From Nigrospora sphaerica (Eukaryota; Ascomycota; Sordariomycetes; Amphisphaeriales; Apiosporaceae): DNA of 64,000 nucleotides. The stretch is from positions 4,092,001 to 4,156,000 of the forward strand of contig JAGVVL010000022.1 of assembly GCA_018287875.1 (NCBI GenBank), in the 5' to 3' direction. Below, piece after piece: positions 34,722 to 45,673 of this stretch. Every line of letters starts with the position of its first letter. The first letter of the stretch is position 1. Made by a program: the position numbers and the translations under genes. The notes under the pieces were generated by a model that was not told the origin of the DNA, made no database searches, and worked only from the letters and a program-made list of their open reading frames with translations.

Positions 34722-37285
34722 GGGTCCGCGCCCGGGTTGGTTCGTCCGTTTGGATAGAGGTTCCAAGGGGGCTTTGTTCTCGAGGCAGTATCTGTTGCCC
34801 CCTTCCAATATGTACCAGCAAGGGGTAATGTAATTTGCTCCGATGGCAACACGCTTGGGCGTCGAAGGTTGGGCAGCTTTCCTCTTTCCTCGGCGTCGCT
34901 GGGAGTTGGTTCGCGGCCCTGCGTGGGCGACATAAGGCAACCAGCCTAGGGTTGGGCCACTGGTTTACTGGGAAAGATGACCGACCTATTGGGCATGAAT
35001 GCAGGCAGCCTGCTTTGTTTTGCAACCATGATACGCCCGAGCGACCTGATAATTGGCCTCTGTGAATGACGGGTGGCATTACCCTAATGCGGACTGCTGG
35101 TCTTACATTGGGTAGACGGACCTGAAGGACCGAAGTATTGATTAAAACTGGAAGCTATCCTGCAGGACGCCTCACCGGCAGTTGCAATGGAGTGAACTCA
35201 TGGATGATTGGACGATTCAAGCACCACATATCCCGAACAGTATGATCCACGTTCTGACGATCTTTATGATCACCGTTTTGACGATCTCTGTGATCACGAG
35301 GTTTTCAAAGCCTCATAAGCTGACAGAGCCTCACCTGAGGCTCTGCTCCGAGGATCGCATTCAGAACTTTGGGTTGCCCGTTGCCACATGGGATATGTCT
35401 GGGAAGATCGGCTCAAAGGTCTACTTAAGAGGGCCACAATTTGTAAGTCAAGCAGAAGCCATCGTTGCAAGGGCCTAGAAAATAGTCGTTGAACGCGCCG
35501 AGGAGCCCCAGTGCACCGTAGAGCGCAGGTCTGAAGGCATAGAGGTCAGCGCGAGAAGTGAGTTCTTGGAGTCTGCTCAAAAGATCAATTAAGGCCTGTC
35601 GGAGAGGGCCAAATTGGAACCCATATGTGATGTTGCCATCGCGCGGATGGAGAAGAGGCGAATAATGGTCCGGGTTTCTATTCCATAGGGTGAGAGCTTG
35701 CTAAAGGTCAAGTCATGTATGAGAATGCGCAATAGAGAGTCGGTTTTCTCTGGCAGCTGCGCCATACCAGCCGTACTATCTACGTGAACCTTACGAAAAC
35801 CTCATTTAAATGTGTCCAGGGCCCTCCTCAACACTGCACAGGGCATCCTTATTGCATGCGATAATGCACTCAAAGCTGCGCTGAACTCTATATGCAAGCT
35901 GGCACCGTGGATCCTTAGAGTGCCCAAGTACGAAGCTTTGAGTGCTTGAGACCTAAAGCGGCTGATCTCTTTGGATTGGGCCCACCTATGAAGCGGAGCT
36001 TGACACAAAGAACACCTGCAAACAGAGCAATATTGCTCCCTGAAAGGGTGCGCATCGTGAAAAATGTAGCCCTACTTTGTGGTATATGCTGCCTCTCATG
36101 TTAATAAGAAAGGACCCTATCTATCACTTAACCCATTAGACGTTTGCTTGGAGGCCATTTTCGGAGACTTGCTTATGTATTACCTGCTGGGCAATGGTTG
36201 TTCTTTGTAATCGCCATTTTGTTGCCCAAGGACGCAGCAGGTTATGTCGCCGTGCCAAGGGCTTCTACTTGATTCATCGCGATCATCTCTGTAGTGTGGT
36301 TGATGCCAGAGACTTGCCCGCGTGGACCAGCATCTATTTACGGTTCTACTATTCAGGTAGGTAGGTACTCGGGTACATGAGCGAGATCTCTGTTCGTAGC
36401 GCCCTATAAAAGCACCAGTACGTACCGGCCTTGGAAACTCGGAAATCATGTCTGGACCAATCCTACTTACTACTTACTGAATGCTTAATTACTGGCTTCC
36501 TCACCCGGGCACGAGACTGACAACAAAAACGCCACCTATGTATTCAAGCTGGGTACACACCTACCAGCAGAAGCCCCATTCTAGCTGCTTGGATGGTATG
36601 AAATCAGAGGACCATAGTTGGCTGGTACGGGATGATAATTCTGTGGCGTTTTTGCTGTCAGGCCCGTGCCCGGGCGTAGGAACGCCAAAGCCAGTAGGTG
36701 CAATTCATGTAATTACGAATTGTACGCACTTGCACCTCTGGAATACGGGATGTACCCACGTACCGGCCGCCTAACGAGGCCTGCAGGCCTGGTCGGGTCC
36801 TCCTTTTAGTCCCTGTTCATGGAGGGGCAGCGACGGCAGTGATCAGGGCTGATGGTGAGGTCCATACCCCAGCATCGTCACTGTGGGCTCCCACCAATGC
36901 ACGCCCGTACTCGCCCTCCTCCTTGCGGCAATACCAACCCAGCGCCGACCAGTGACAGCCCAGTGCGCCCATGCCGGCGACGGGGTGGGCCCTGTCCTGC
37001 TCCGACCGGGCGCAGCCAAACCCTTGTAGCCCGTTTCGTACCCCATGCGGTGTGCGCAACACTGCCCATATCAAATAAGCACGCACACCACCGCGCAACA
37101 CCACCACTATAAAATGTGATTACTTAAAGTTCTGTCTTCGGGTTCGCTGTCAATCACTTAGGGTTGATGACTGACATTATTTACTAATTTGCAGTGCTGG
37201 TTTAGCCACGGCTCGAATATCCTATCGACAACCATAACTGGGGGTCGCCAGAGGCAGAGAAGCCTGCCTGCGCGATTCGTGCAAA
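34722..37285. other. Long intergenic region with a small tandem repeat
   Basis: No supported gene. The part from 35100 on is moderately AT-rich. A 24-base imperfect tandem repeat is at 35241-35297. It lies within an open frame (35200-35478, 92 codons from its first ATG) that encodes one hydrophobic stretch, but nothing else supports it as a gene. Confidence 0.45.
35241..35297 (+). repeat. 24-base imperfect tandem repeat (about 2.4 copies)
   Basis: Two consecutive 24-base units, each containing TATGATC and TGACGATCT, followed by a partial third (TGTGATCACG). Units differ at about four positions. The unit length is a multiple of three. Confidence 0.6.
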
Positions 37286-38557
37286 ATGGAAGGACTACAG
37301 CCGCTCAATCCCTTAGCAGACACAGCTACGGCTCCACAGCGCTCGAAGGCCAATGGGGCTTTCTACCAACCGCCTCAGGCGACATCTGGCCAATCAGATG
37401 CAACGTCGCCACGGCCATCACTCAATTATTGCCTGGAATTCCTGAGCACCTCGCATGCCCACCGGCCCAGGCAAGGATTCCCCACCAGTCGATGCTCTAC
37501 CGAGTCAAGCAGTACCTATACTAACCATTTATCTTGCCCTTACAGCCCGTCTACTTGCATCTCACCACTTCCATTCAGCGAACCCCATGAACTCTGTGAC
37601 GATGCAGGTTTCTTACCCAGCGACGACTTTGTCCATCCCCGCCCGGGGCTTAATCTCCCAGATGGGCTGACTAACCCGGAATTGGTCAATCCATTTGGGG
37701 ACTTCTCATTGCAACTCTTTTCGCACGACGACCAAAGTGCCAGTAAGGGCAAACGCAATTCGGATTGCACCTCAGGCAAAGGAGATGCTCCAGCCTCTCT
37801 CGCAGCTCCCGCCGCTAGCCACGAGTTGGCAAGTGGCATTGAAACAAACCAGCCGCTGCTACCGAGCCACTCGGCCTGGAAGCCATCGACACTGACGAAT
37901 CTCTTGCACACATCTTCACCACCAAAGAGAAAGGCCGGCGCCCTCGAAGAAGACGAGAGAAACGCTTGTCATTCCTATGCAAGCGACGTTCGCTATGCAG
38001 GCACTCTGCTCCGTCCGGACAGCAACCTGGCTTGCCCTTTCTACAAGATGAACCCGAAGCGCTACATGAGCTGTGGCGAGCGTTCTATAGGCAACATCAG
38101 TGCACTTGGACAGCACCTCCGCAATGCCCATAAGCCCGGACCCATTCACTGTGGGGACTGCTTTGAGTCATTCGACGAAAAGGTCTCTCAACAGCGACAC
38201 AAGGAAACCGGAGCCTGCGTTCCCACCTGGGGTTGTTCTGTTGACGACCTGCGTGGACTCCGGGGAAAACGTAAGGGAGCAGTGGAGACGTGGTACTGTT
38301 ACTGGAAACAGCTTTTCCCATTTTTGGAACCCCCGTCCTCTCCGCACACCGATGGGCTGGAAATCGTCGACCAGTGCATGTTGTCCGCCATCCAGCGCGT
38401 CGTTCTCCCACTTGAACTGGAAACACCGTCCAAAACGAATCTCATACTTGGACTGTTCAGCGAGATGGTCCGTTGGCGGCAGCATCCTGCCGAGCCCCTG
38501 GATTACGCACAGCTTCGACAATGCGGCGGCCTGCCTGGTTCTCCTGCTGGGTTGTAG
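37286..38557 (+). CDS. Zinc-finger-like protein of unknown role
   Basis: Intronless, 423 residues from an ATG in AAAATGG context. The first 215 residues are low-complexity, Ser/Pro-rich and probably disordered. Residues 250-311 hold a Cys/His array: ACPFYKMNPKRYMSC, then HLRNAH, then IHCGDCFESF, then HKETGAC. The candidate ligands are Cys250, Cys263, His277, His282, Cys289, Cys292, His305 and Cys311. This pattern occurs in many uncharacterised filamentous-fungal C2H2-like proteins. A PPKRKAG stretch at about 212 could be a nuclear signal. A regulatory role is possible but not shown. It converges with the membrane protein ending at 38883. Confidence 0.75.
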   Translation: MEGLQPLNPLADTATAPQRSKANGAFYQPPQATSGQSDATSPRPSLNYCLEFLSTSHAHRPRQGFPTSRCSTESSSTYTNHLSCPYSPSTCISPLPFSEPHELCDDAGFLPSDDFVHPRPGLNLPDGLTNPELVNPFGDFSLQLFSHDDQSASKGKRNSDCTSGKGDAPASLAAPAASHELASGIETNQPLLPSHSAWKPSTLTNLLHTSSPPKRKAGALEEDERNACHSYASDVRYAGTLLRPDSNLACPFYKMNPKRYMSCGERSIGNISALGQHLRNAHKPGPIHCGDCFESFDEKVSQQRHKETGACVPTWGCSVDDLRGLRGKRKGAVETWYCYWKQLFPFLEPPSSPHTDGLEIVDQCMLSAIQRVVLPLELETPSKTNLILGLFSEMVRWRQHPAEPLDYAQLRQCGGLPGSPAGL

Positions 38558-38882
38558 CGAGAGAGGTCGCGACAGCCAATCCCCCTTCGAGTCTCGTGGG
38601 CTCTGGGCTGCACCGACAGACATCAGCAGGCTGGGAATGAGAGGGAGACCGCAATAGCTCGCGGTAGAGTGGCTTGTGGTTCGGGAGCACACAACAGCGG
38701 AGGCGCGGATTCTTCACATGGCTCTCTTATGTCTTTTCCTTGGATGGACCATTTTGCGCAACTGGGGTAATTTAGAGTTTCACGTGACATCATCTACGCA
38801 ATGTATTTAAGACAGAATCACCAGAACTCACCCCCATTCCCCCAAAGTCGCAAGTGCCAAAGGTGGCAGCACGAAGCAGGCA
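38558..38882. other. Short convergent spacer
   Basis: 3' ends of two convergent genes; nothing else seen. Confidence 0.5.
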
Positions 38883-40058
38883 TCAGCCCTGCACGCCTGA
38901 CTGGGGTCCTACCCCGCGGGGATCATAGAGTGACGGGGACGTGGTCGGGCCCGGCGACACTGGGCTTGGCGATGAGGGCGATGGGTGCAGAGGAGACTGC
39001 CCGCCTGGCAGTTCCGAGTACCGCGCCGAATCCCGTGCCGAGAGCGCGTGGGACGTGACATCTGACCCGTCGCCGAGCTCCGCGATGGACGGGTGGTCCA
39101 GGTATGTGTACTGCTGTGGGCGGGGGTGGAACGACGACGCCTCCGGCGTCCAATGACCGCCGCCGCCCCGGATTCCCGCCGAGGCCTGAACGACGGGGGA
39201 TGTGGACGCGGAGGCCGTGCCGACCGGCGGCTTGTGGTACATGTCGGCGCCCATTCCTCCCTTCGGGCCGGCCTGCAAGGGCGGGTACGTTCGGACCATG
39301 TCGGACGACTCCATGATCTGGGTGTCGCAGTCCGCGTACTGGGGCTCCTCGCGCTGTCGCCGGCGCCACTTGAGCCAGATGAAGACGCCGGCCATCAGCA
39401 GGGTGGCGCCCACGGCCACGCCGACGCCGACGCCGATCCTGCCGCCCTTGTCGAGGCCGCCGACGGCCGCGGGGCTCGGCGTTGTGGTTGGCGTTGTGGT
39501 CGCCACCGTGGTGTCGGGACCGGTGCCGGTTGCGGAGGCGTCGCCGGCGGTGGGCGCCGCCGTGGGAGTCGCCGTGGGAGTCGCCGTGGTAGCCGTCGTT
39601 GTTCTCGCCGGCGTGGAAGTGGATCGCGAAGAGGATGACAAGGTGGAGGACGTCGTCGCTGTGGCGGCGGCGGCGGCGCTGACCCATTCAGCCTGGCCCA
39701 CGACGAGGGTGAAGCCGCCCGTCTCGAGGCAGTTGGCGCGCATCTGGAAGTAGACGTCGTCGAGGTCGGCGGGGTTGACGCGGGCGATGCAGCGCGCCGA
39801 CTCGAGGGCGAAACGGTCGCGCCGGCACAGGCAGCTGTTGAGCCCGGCGCCTGTCGAGCCGCTACATCCCGCGGCGGCCTTGTTCAGGCAGTTCTCGGTG
39901 GCGGCTCCGACACCGTACACCTCGCCGAAATTGTTGTCTATGGTCGCCTGCGCCCAGGCGCCCGGCCGGGCCGCGAGCAGCAGCACCGCTACGAGCACCG
40001 ACAGCGGCCGCCAGGGGCGAGCGAGCACCTGCGGGCCTCTGAGGGGGGAGGGCCACAT
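38883..40058 (-). CDS. Single-pass membrane protein with Cys-rich ectodomain and Ser/Thr-rich stalk
   Basis: Intronless, 391 residues. Residues about 1-36 form a signal peptide with hydrophobic core VLVAVLLLAA. The ectodomain has six cysteines (57, 65, 76, 78, 90, 110), then a Thr/Ser/Pro stalk (about 130-195) likely to be O-glycosylated. One membrane helix (about 208-230) ends in a WRRR stop-transfer, followed by a cytoplasmic tail of about 160 residues with several Tyr and Pro motifs. The layout is that of fungal cell-surface sensor-like proteins (Wsc/Mid2 style), but the Cys pattern is not a clear WSC or CFEM domain. Function unknown. Confidence 0.82.
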   Translation of the reverse strand: MWPSPLRGPQVLARPWRPLSVLVAVLLLAARPGAWAQATIDNNFGEVYGVGAATENCLNKAAAGCSGSTGAGLNSCLCRRDRFALESARCIARVNPADLDDVYFQMRANCLETGGFTLVVGQAEWVSAAAAATATTSSTLSSSSRSTSTPARTTTATTATPTATPTAAPTAGDASATGTGPDTTVATTTPTTTPSPAAVGGLDKGGRIGVGVGVAVGATLLMAGVFIWLKWRRRQREEPQYADCDTQIMESSDMVRTYPPLQAGPKGGMGADMYHKPPVGTASASTSPVVQASAGIRGGGGHWTPEASSFHPRPQQYTYLDHPSIAELGDGSDVTSHALSARDSARYSELPGGQSPLHPSPSSPSPVSPGPTTSPSLYDPRGVGPQSGVQG

Positions 40059-42904
40059 CTTGATGTGATGCGCGGCGGCTTGCGGCTGCGGATGGAGGAG
40101 CAGGAGGGTGTATGCCGCTTTTCCCTAGCTCGCTGCAACTCAATGATAATTGCGTCAGTCAATCCCAATGATGTTTCCTCAGTTGTCACGGTCTTAACCG
40201 CAATCATACGACACTCGTCTGCCAATGACGATGGGGACGGGCAGGCGACGACGGCGACTCCAAGAAATGTGTGCCGGGGAAAGATGGACGCAGAGTGAGT
40301 GGGTGGACAGCCAACCCAAGTGAACGGTCGAGTGGATGGCGGAGAGCAAAACAAGGGGAAAGATAACAACACTCTCGTGCCCAACAACGGAAAAACAACG
40401 GCCGGTTTAACCTGTCCCGACGGCCTGGATTCTTTCGCGACTGCGGCGGCAACAGAGGCAAGCAGGGAGACGGACGGGGGGTTCCAGATTGCCAACGGCA
40501 TGTCGCCTCCCCCCGGTCCTTGTGGACACTTGCTGCATCAGGCGAGCCGAGCCTTGACTACTGCAAAGCCCTGTCGTATGCGGAGATGAGGTCTTTATTG
40601 GCGAGTGCCTCTTCCGAACCCTCGGCTCGCTCGACTACGCGCAGCCGCCGCGACGGCACGGGCTGTTGTGGTACCGCGATGGGCTTCGGGAGGCGGCGGA
40701 GGAATGAAGCCGTCGAGCCGGTAGGTAAATAGGGCTTGGCGGTTGAACCCGTCCCTCTCAGCCTCACTCCTAACTATCTCTTTTGCAGACTAGACTGATT
40801 ACCTTATCTAAGTATTCATCTCCCTTTCCCCGGGGACGTCAAGAGACGAAAAGCAAAATGGGACGGGTAGATGCAGGGTTGATTCAGACAAACCAACCCC
40901 ATGCGGCAGCCGCTCTTTTGCCTGGGGCTGTATACTGTCCATAGGTTCTGCTGCCGATCGCGTTGCTAAATGTTTCCGGTTCGCCCAACGACAGGCTTTC
41001 TCGACCTTATCACAGCTGTCGGAGCGGGATATAATACGGGTCTGCTATGGCCGCCGGGGTCTGGGCGGAGCTGGTCGAAAATGCGGAGTCGTCAGTCGAT
41101 AACGCATCCCGTTTGAAGAGAGGTCGCAAACTGTGCAGACACCAACATCGGTAATCCGTCGCAGGGCCATGGCACGAAGGAATGCAAGTTGCCTCGGCCT
41201 CGACCCAGTGTCCCGCCATTCGAGTCCCGAAAGGTCGAGGAGGAAAGCGAGGGCTCTCGTTGTTCACGCGGCTCAAGGTCTAGTTACCTGCAGGACCCTC
41301 TTAAGTAGGTATCTCTGATCACCCGCTCCCTTGGAGCCCCGTCTCACCTTGCTTCCCTCCTTCCAACCCCCCAAGACGGCAGGGTTTCCTTCTTCGGATG
41401 CGGCCCCGGCAAAGTGAACGGACGTGTAGGTGCTTGGGGATCTGCCGCTAGCTCCGGCCTTCCTTGTACGGCCCGGGCGCGACCGTCTAAATGGCCCGCG
41501 AGGACCAGCACCGCCAGTGTCTTTTTCCCACGATGCACCGCGCTTTCGCAAGGCTGTACGACACCCACCTGGACCGGCGGCGAGCCCGTGCAGGCAGATG
41601 ACGGAGCTGGCTGACCGGCTATGCTTGGCACGATACGGCGGGACGCTGAGAGGAGGGCTGCGAATACGGCGACCGACACGTCGCCGACGCCTTTTCCTTC
41701 CCACGCACACCCCCTCTGCCCGGCGTGTTGTCGCCGCCCAGCCGTATTGAGCCTCCAAAGCCTCTGACGTTGGCCGTAGACGCCTCTCGGCTCCAACTCG
41801 AATCACGCTCGACGTCGACGTCGGTCCCACTCATCTGCTTGTCGTCAGATCGCGCGGGTGATAAGCGCGCCCGACAGCGATTGGGCCATGCGCTGGAATG
41901 TCATGGGCGCGGATGAATCCTACGAGAGCCCCTTCAGCCGACACTTTCCTGAGGTCTTCGCGCGGCCGCCACGCTTGTCGTATGGAACACCAATGTCGGC
42001 GAGGCCCGCCCGGCGGAGGCGAGGATGTTGGCCTCACAGCGCATGGAAGCGAGTGCGAATCATCACCACGTCGTCCACCCACGGTGTCAGACAGTGCGCA
42101 ACGTCTTGTCAACTCCGTCCCCGTTCAGCTCGTACGGCTGTCGGCCCGGACGTGTCCATAGAAGTGCCCAACGGGGCTCTGTCTTACGCCGTATGGGTGG
42201 GCTGGACCCGAGTTTCTGGAGGGCCATCGAGGCTCCCACGTGCGCCTGCAAGCCCTGCCCCCACCCTCGCGGGCTGTAAGCAAGATCGCATGCATCATTA
42301 CTGCTGCAAGCCTTCGCTGCACTGCGCTCGAGGAAAGCTGACATTCAGCCCGGCTCTCTTGGGCCAGGCCCGCCGAGCAAAACGGCCCCCGCTTCCCATT
42401 TGGGTCGCGAACAACGACTGCGCCCGTTGGTTTTTCTGCAGCGGCGGCACAGCGGTGTCTGCAGGCCTGCAATGCATTCCTCGTTATCGCAGGCTCGCCA
42501 ATCACAGCGCCCGCACCGCCTCGATATCGCCCCCCCGCATCCACCCTGTCTTCTAACAATAGCCGAAGGGCCATTACCTTGGGGGGACGTCCACTGCGCT
42601 GTCTTTTACTGTATCGCGAAGTGGACAGCATGCGTCAGATCGTTACTGGCAGCCATCGGGTTGTAGAGGCCCATTTCCTCGCCTATGGGCAGCCGTGAGT
42701 GGAGGTTATGGGCACCCAAAAGGGGGGGGGGGGGTTGCGCGAAGGCGTCTGTATAAGACGGAAGAGTCGCACGTGTTGGGGCCTCGGAATCTTCCTGCTG
42801 CTCTCGGAAAGACTTGGCCCAGGCACTGAATCTCGCACTGAGTCTCGCCCTTGTCTGCTTTACCTGCACATTCCACGTTTGACGCCGTTCGGCCAACCGA
42901 GACC
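40059..42904. other. Long intergenic region, no gene seen
   Basis: Divergent upstream region of the membrane protein (-) and the MFS transporter (+). Frames of up to 232 codons at 41273-42556 occur on both strands and overlap; none shows a domain. A G13 run lies at 42722-42734. Confidence 0.45.
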
Positions 42905-45206
42905 ATGGCCCCGGAACCCAAGCCGTCCGACGGCTATGACTCCTTCGACCAGAACGGCGCCCGTGAGGCTGCGAGTCCCGCCCCGGAGTCGGAGTGGAAG
43001 CCGTCACGCCATGAGCTGCTCATCATCATCACCCTGGCCATCGTCAGTCTGCTCGTGGCCCTGGACGCCAGCATCATCGTGACTGCGCTGCCGGTAGGTT
43101 GCCTCTTCCCTTCCCCCTTTGGCCCCTCGGCTCTTCCCTCCGGCCCGCTCTCTCTGACTTTCCCCCTTCTCCAGGCCATCGTCACGGACCTCGGCGGCGA
43201 CACGACCGAGGGCTTCTGGATCGGCACGTCGTACCTACTGGTCAACGCGGTGACGATGCCCATCATGGCGCCGCTGAGCGACATCTTCGGCCGCCCCATC
43301 TGCCTCGAGGTCAGCATCGCCGCCTTCACCATCGGCACCATCCTCTGCTGCGTCGCCCAAGACGTCGCCCTCATGCTCGTCGGACGCTGCATCCAGGGCA
43401 TCGGCGGCGGCGGCATCCAAGTCCTCGGCGGCGTCATCCTTACCGACATCGTGCCGCTCCGCCACCGGCCCAAGTGGTATGGCATTGTGTAGGTTCCCCG
43501 CCACCCCTGGCCTCGGCGGGACGACGGAAGACGAGAACGACGCTGACGCGTGGGCTGTCGATAGGTTGGCAGCCTGGGCCCTGGGGACGTGTGTCGGTCC
43601 CATCATCGGCGGTGCCATTACGGAGAACACGACTTGGCGATGGTACGCACTCTTCCTTTTCCCTAAGCGGACCCACGAGTTCACATGACTGACACTTAAT
43701 CTACAGGGTCTTCTACCTCATGTGAGCCGCTTCACCACCTGACCGTGCCTTCCACCCGGATCGGCCCGCGAACGAGCTTAACGGCTGCCTGTGTGTCCTC
43801 CATGCTGACTCGGATGGCCAGGTTTCCCATCTGCGCATATGGTATCATCGTCGTGCCGTTCCTCCTCACACTGAAGCCCAAGTCCGAGAGCCTTGGCCAA
43901 AAGTTGCGGAGGGTCGACTGGGTCGGCAGTATCATCTTTGTGGGCTCTTCCATCTGTAGGTTTACTCCCCGGCCCCCTTTTGCCTTTGCCTTATTGACAT
44001 GACCGCCAGCATTCCTCATTGCCCTTTGCTGGGGCGGAAGCCAACAGCCATGGGACAGTGCCGCCACCATCGCCCCGCTTGTCGTCGGGGTTGTCGGCCT
44101 CGGCGTGATGGTAGTATGGGAAGTGAAGTTTGCCCGCGAGCCCATCTTCAAGCCCTCGCTTTTTAACCGCACGTCGTCCGTCGTGACGTACATCCTCAGC
44201 GCCGCCCAGGGGTTCCTCGTAAGCTCGTCCTCCGCCCCGCATCCCCTCCTCCCACCCCCGCCTTACTGATCGAAACCAGATGTGGGGTTCCTTCTACTAC
44301 ATCCCCTTTTACTTCATGGCAGTGGAGCTGAACAGCCCCCTGACGGCGGGCGTCAACGTCCTGCCGAGCGTGCTCGTCATGGTGCCCAGTTCCGTGGTAG
44401 CGGGCCGGCTGGTGACACTGTTCGACAACTACCGGGTGGCCATGTGGGTGGGGTGGTTCCTGACGGCCGTGTCGAGCGGGCTCGCGGTGGCGTGGCGCTT
44501 CGTGGACCCGGTGTCGACGGCGGTGTGGGTGGTGACGCTGCTGCTCCTCGGGCTCGGGCACGGCGCCGTGCTCAACGCGCAGACGTGGGCGACGCAGGCG
44601 CTCTGCGCGGCCGGCGACGAGGGCCGCGCCGCCGCCGCCTACCTGTTCCTCCGGCAGTTCGGCGCCGCCGTCGGCGTCGGCGTCGGCGGCACCGTCTTCC
44701 AGAACGTCATGGCGGCGCAGCTGCGCGCCGACGGCCTGCCCGTCGCCCTCGCCCACGACGCCGAGGCCGCCGCCGCCGCCTCCCGCGCCGGCCGCCTGCC
44801 GCTCGCCCTCGCCGCCGGCCTCCGCACCGCCTTCGTCCGCGGCTTCGCCGGCGTCTTCCAGCTCCAGCTCGCCGTCGCCGGTCTCGCCCTCATCGCCGCC
44901 CTCGTCGCCGTCCGCCACGTCACCCTCAACAAGGCCCTGAGCTCCGACCACACCCTCGTCGGCGCCCCCCACGCCTCGGCCCTGCTCGCCGGCCGCGCCG
45001 CCGCTCCCGCTCCCGCCGCCCAGGACCCGCCGCCGAAGCTGCCGCAGAGCCGCAGCTCCGTCGAGTCGTCCCCCCTTTCTTCCTCGGAGGCCGAGACGGT
45101 CGTGGCGCCGCCCCCGCGCTGGCAGGCGGCGTACGCGGAGGTGCCGCCGGCGCTTCGGGCCCCCGGGCCCGCCGTCGTTTATGGTGAGCCGGGGCGGCCT
45201 CTATAA
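42905..45206 (+). CDS. MFS drug/proton antiporter, 14-helix type (DHA2)
   Basis: Seven exons: 42905-43093, 43175-43488, 43565-43642, 43707-43721, 43822-43955, 44010-44218, 44280-45206; total 621 residues. All junctions are GT-AG and phases match. The fourth exon is only 15 bases; it supplies the end of the conserved WRWVFYL stretch before FPICAYG. Motifs: helix 1 ending LDASIIVTALP, motif A APLSDIFGRP after helix 2, the antiporter motif GTCVGPIIGGAI in helix 5, and about 14 helices overall. The cytoplasmic tail is Pro/Ala/Ser-rich. The expected role is proton-driven export of small toxic molecules. The exact border of the 15-base exon is the least certain point. It converges with the HET-ankyrin gene. 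Confidence 0.88.
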
Positions 45207-45673
45207 AATCCACGGTAGATTTGGGGGGTATTCATGTCATCGTCTGCTCGGTGTTTTCGGAGTTTCTACGTTATGGACTATGGGTGCTTTGCTTTAAAAA
45301 GGGTATACATGTTTGCTATTTGATATACTTCTCAGACCTGTTTTGCCCTCCATGCCTTACGGCTTGAATACGAATCTTATTGAAGGACATGTTAACTTAC
45401 TGTCTTAACATTCTTGGTGTGCTTCTTGCATATGGGTACATCATTCTGATCGCGTTGATGAGCACGTACCATTTGTAGACTTCCTCAACTTATCAACACC
45501 CCCCGAGAAGAATAGTTCTTCCCGCCGTGTCGGTAAGAAATCCAACCCAACTCCCAAACATCCGTTACGTCCCAATTACCCTCGATGACCATCTTACAAG
45601 TCCCTCTTGGGGGGAAGCTCAGTTCTCATTAACTCCGCGTCCGCAGGGCCCGCGTCCTCCTACCCTGGTGGCT
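45207..45673. other. Convergent spacer at the compartment border
   Basis: 467 bases between the convergent MFS and HET-ankyrin genes. Composition turns AT-rich here after the very GC-rich MFS exon. Confidence 0.5.

Noticed and set aside
41273..42556. ORFs of 185 and 232 codons in the long spacer before the MFS gene
   Set aside because: No recognisable domain, starts are not convincing, and both strands are equally open.
44282..45187. 301-codon + ORF inside the last MFS exon
   Set aside because: Frame-shifted shadow of the exon, Arg/Pro/Gly-rich, with no domain; the true frame encodes membrane helices.
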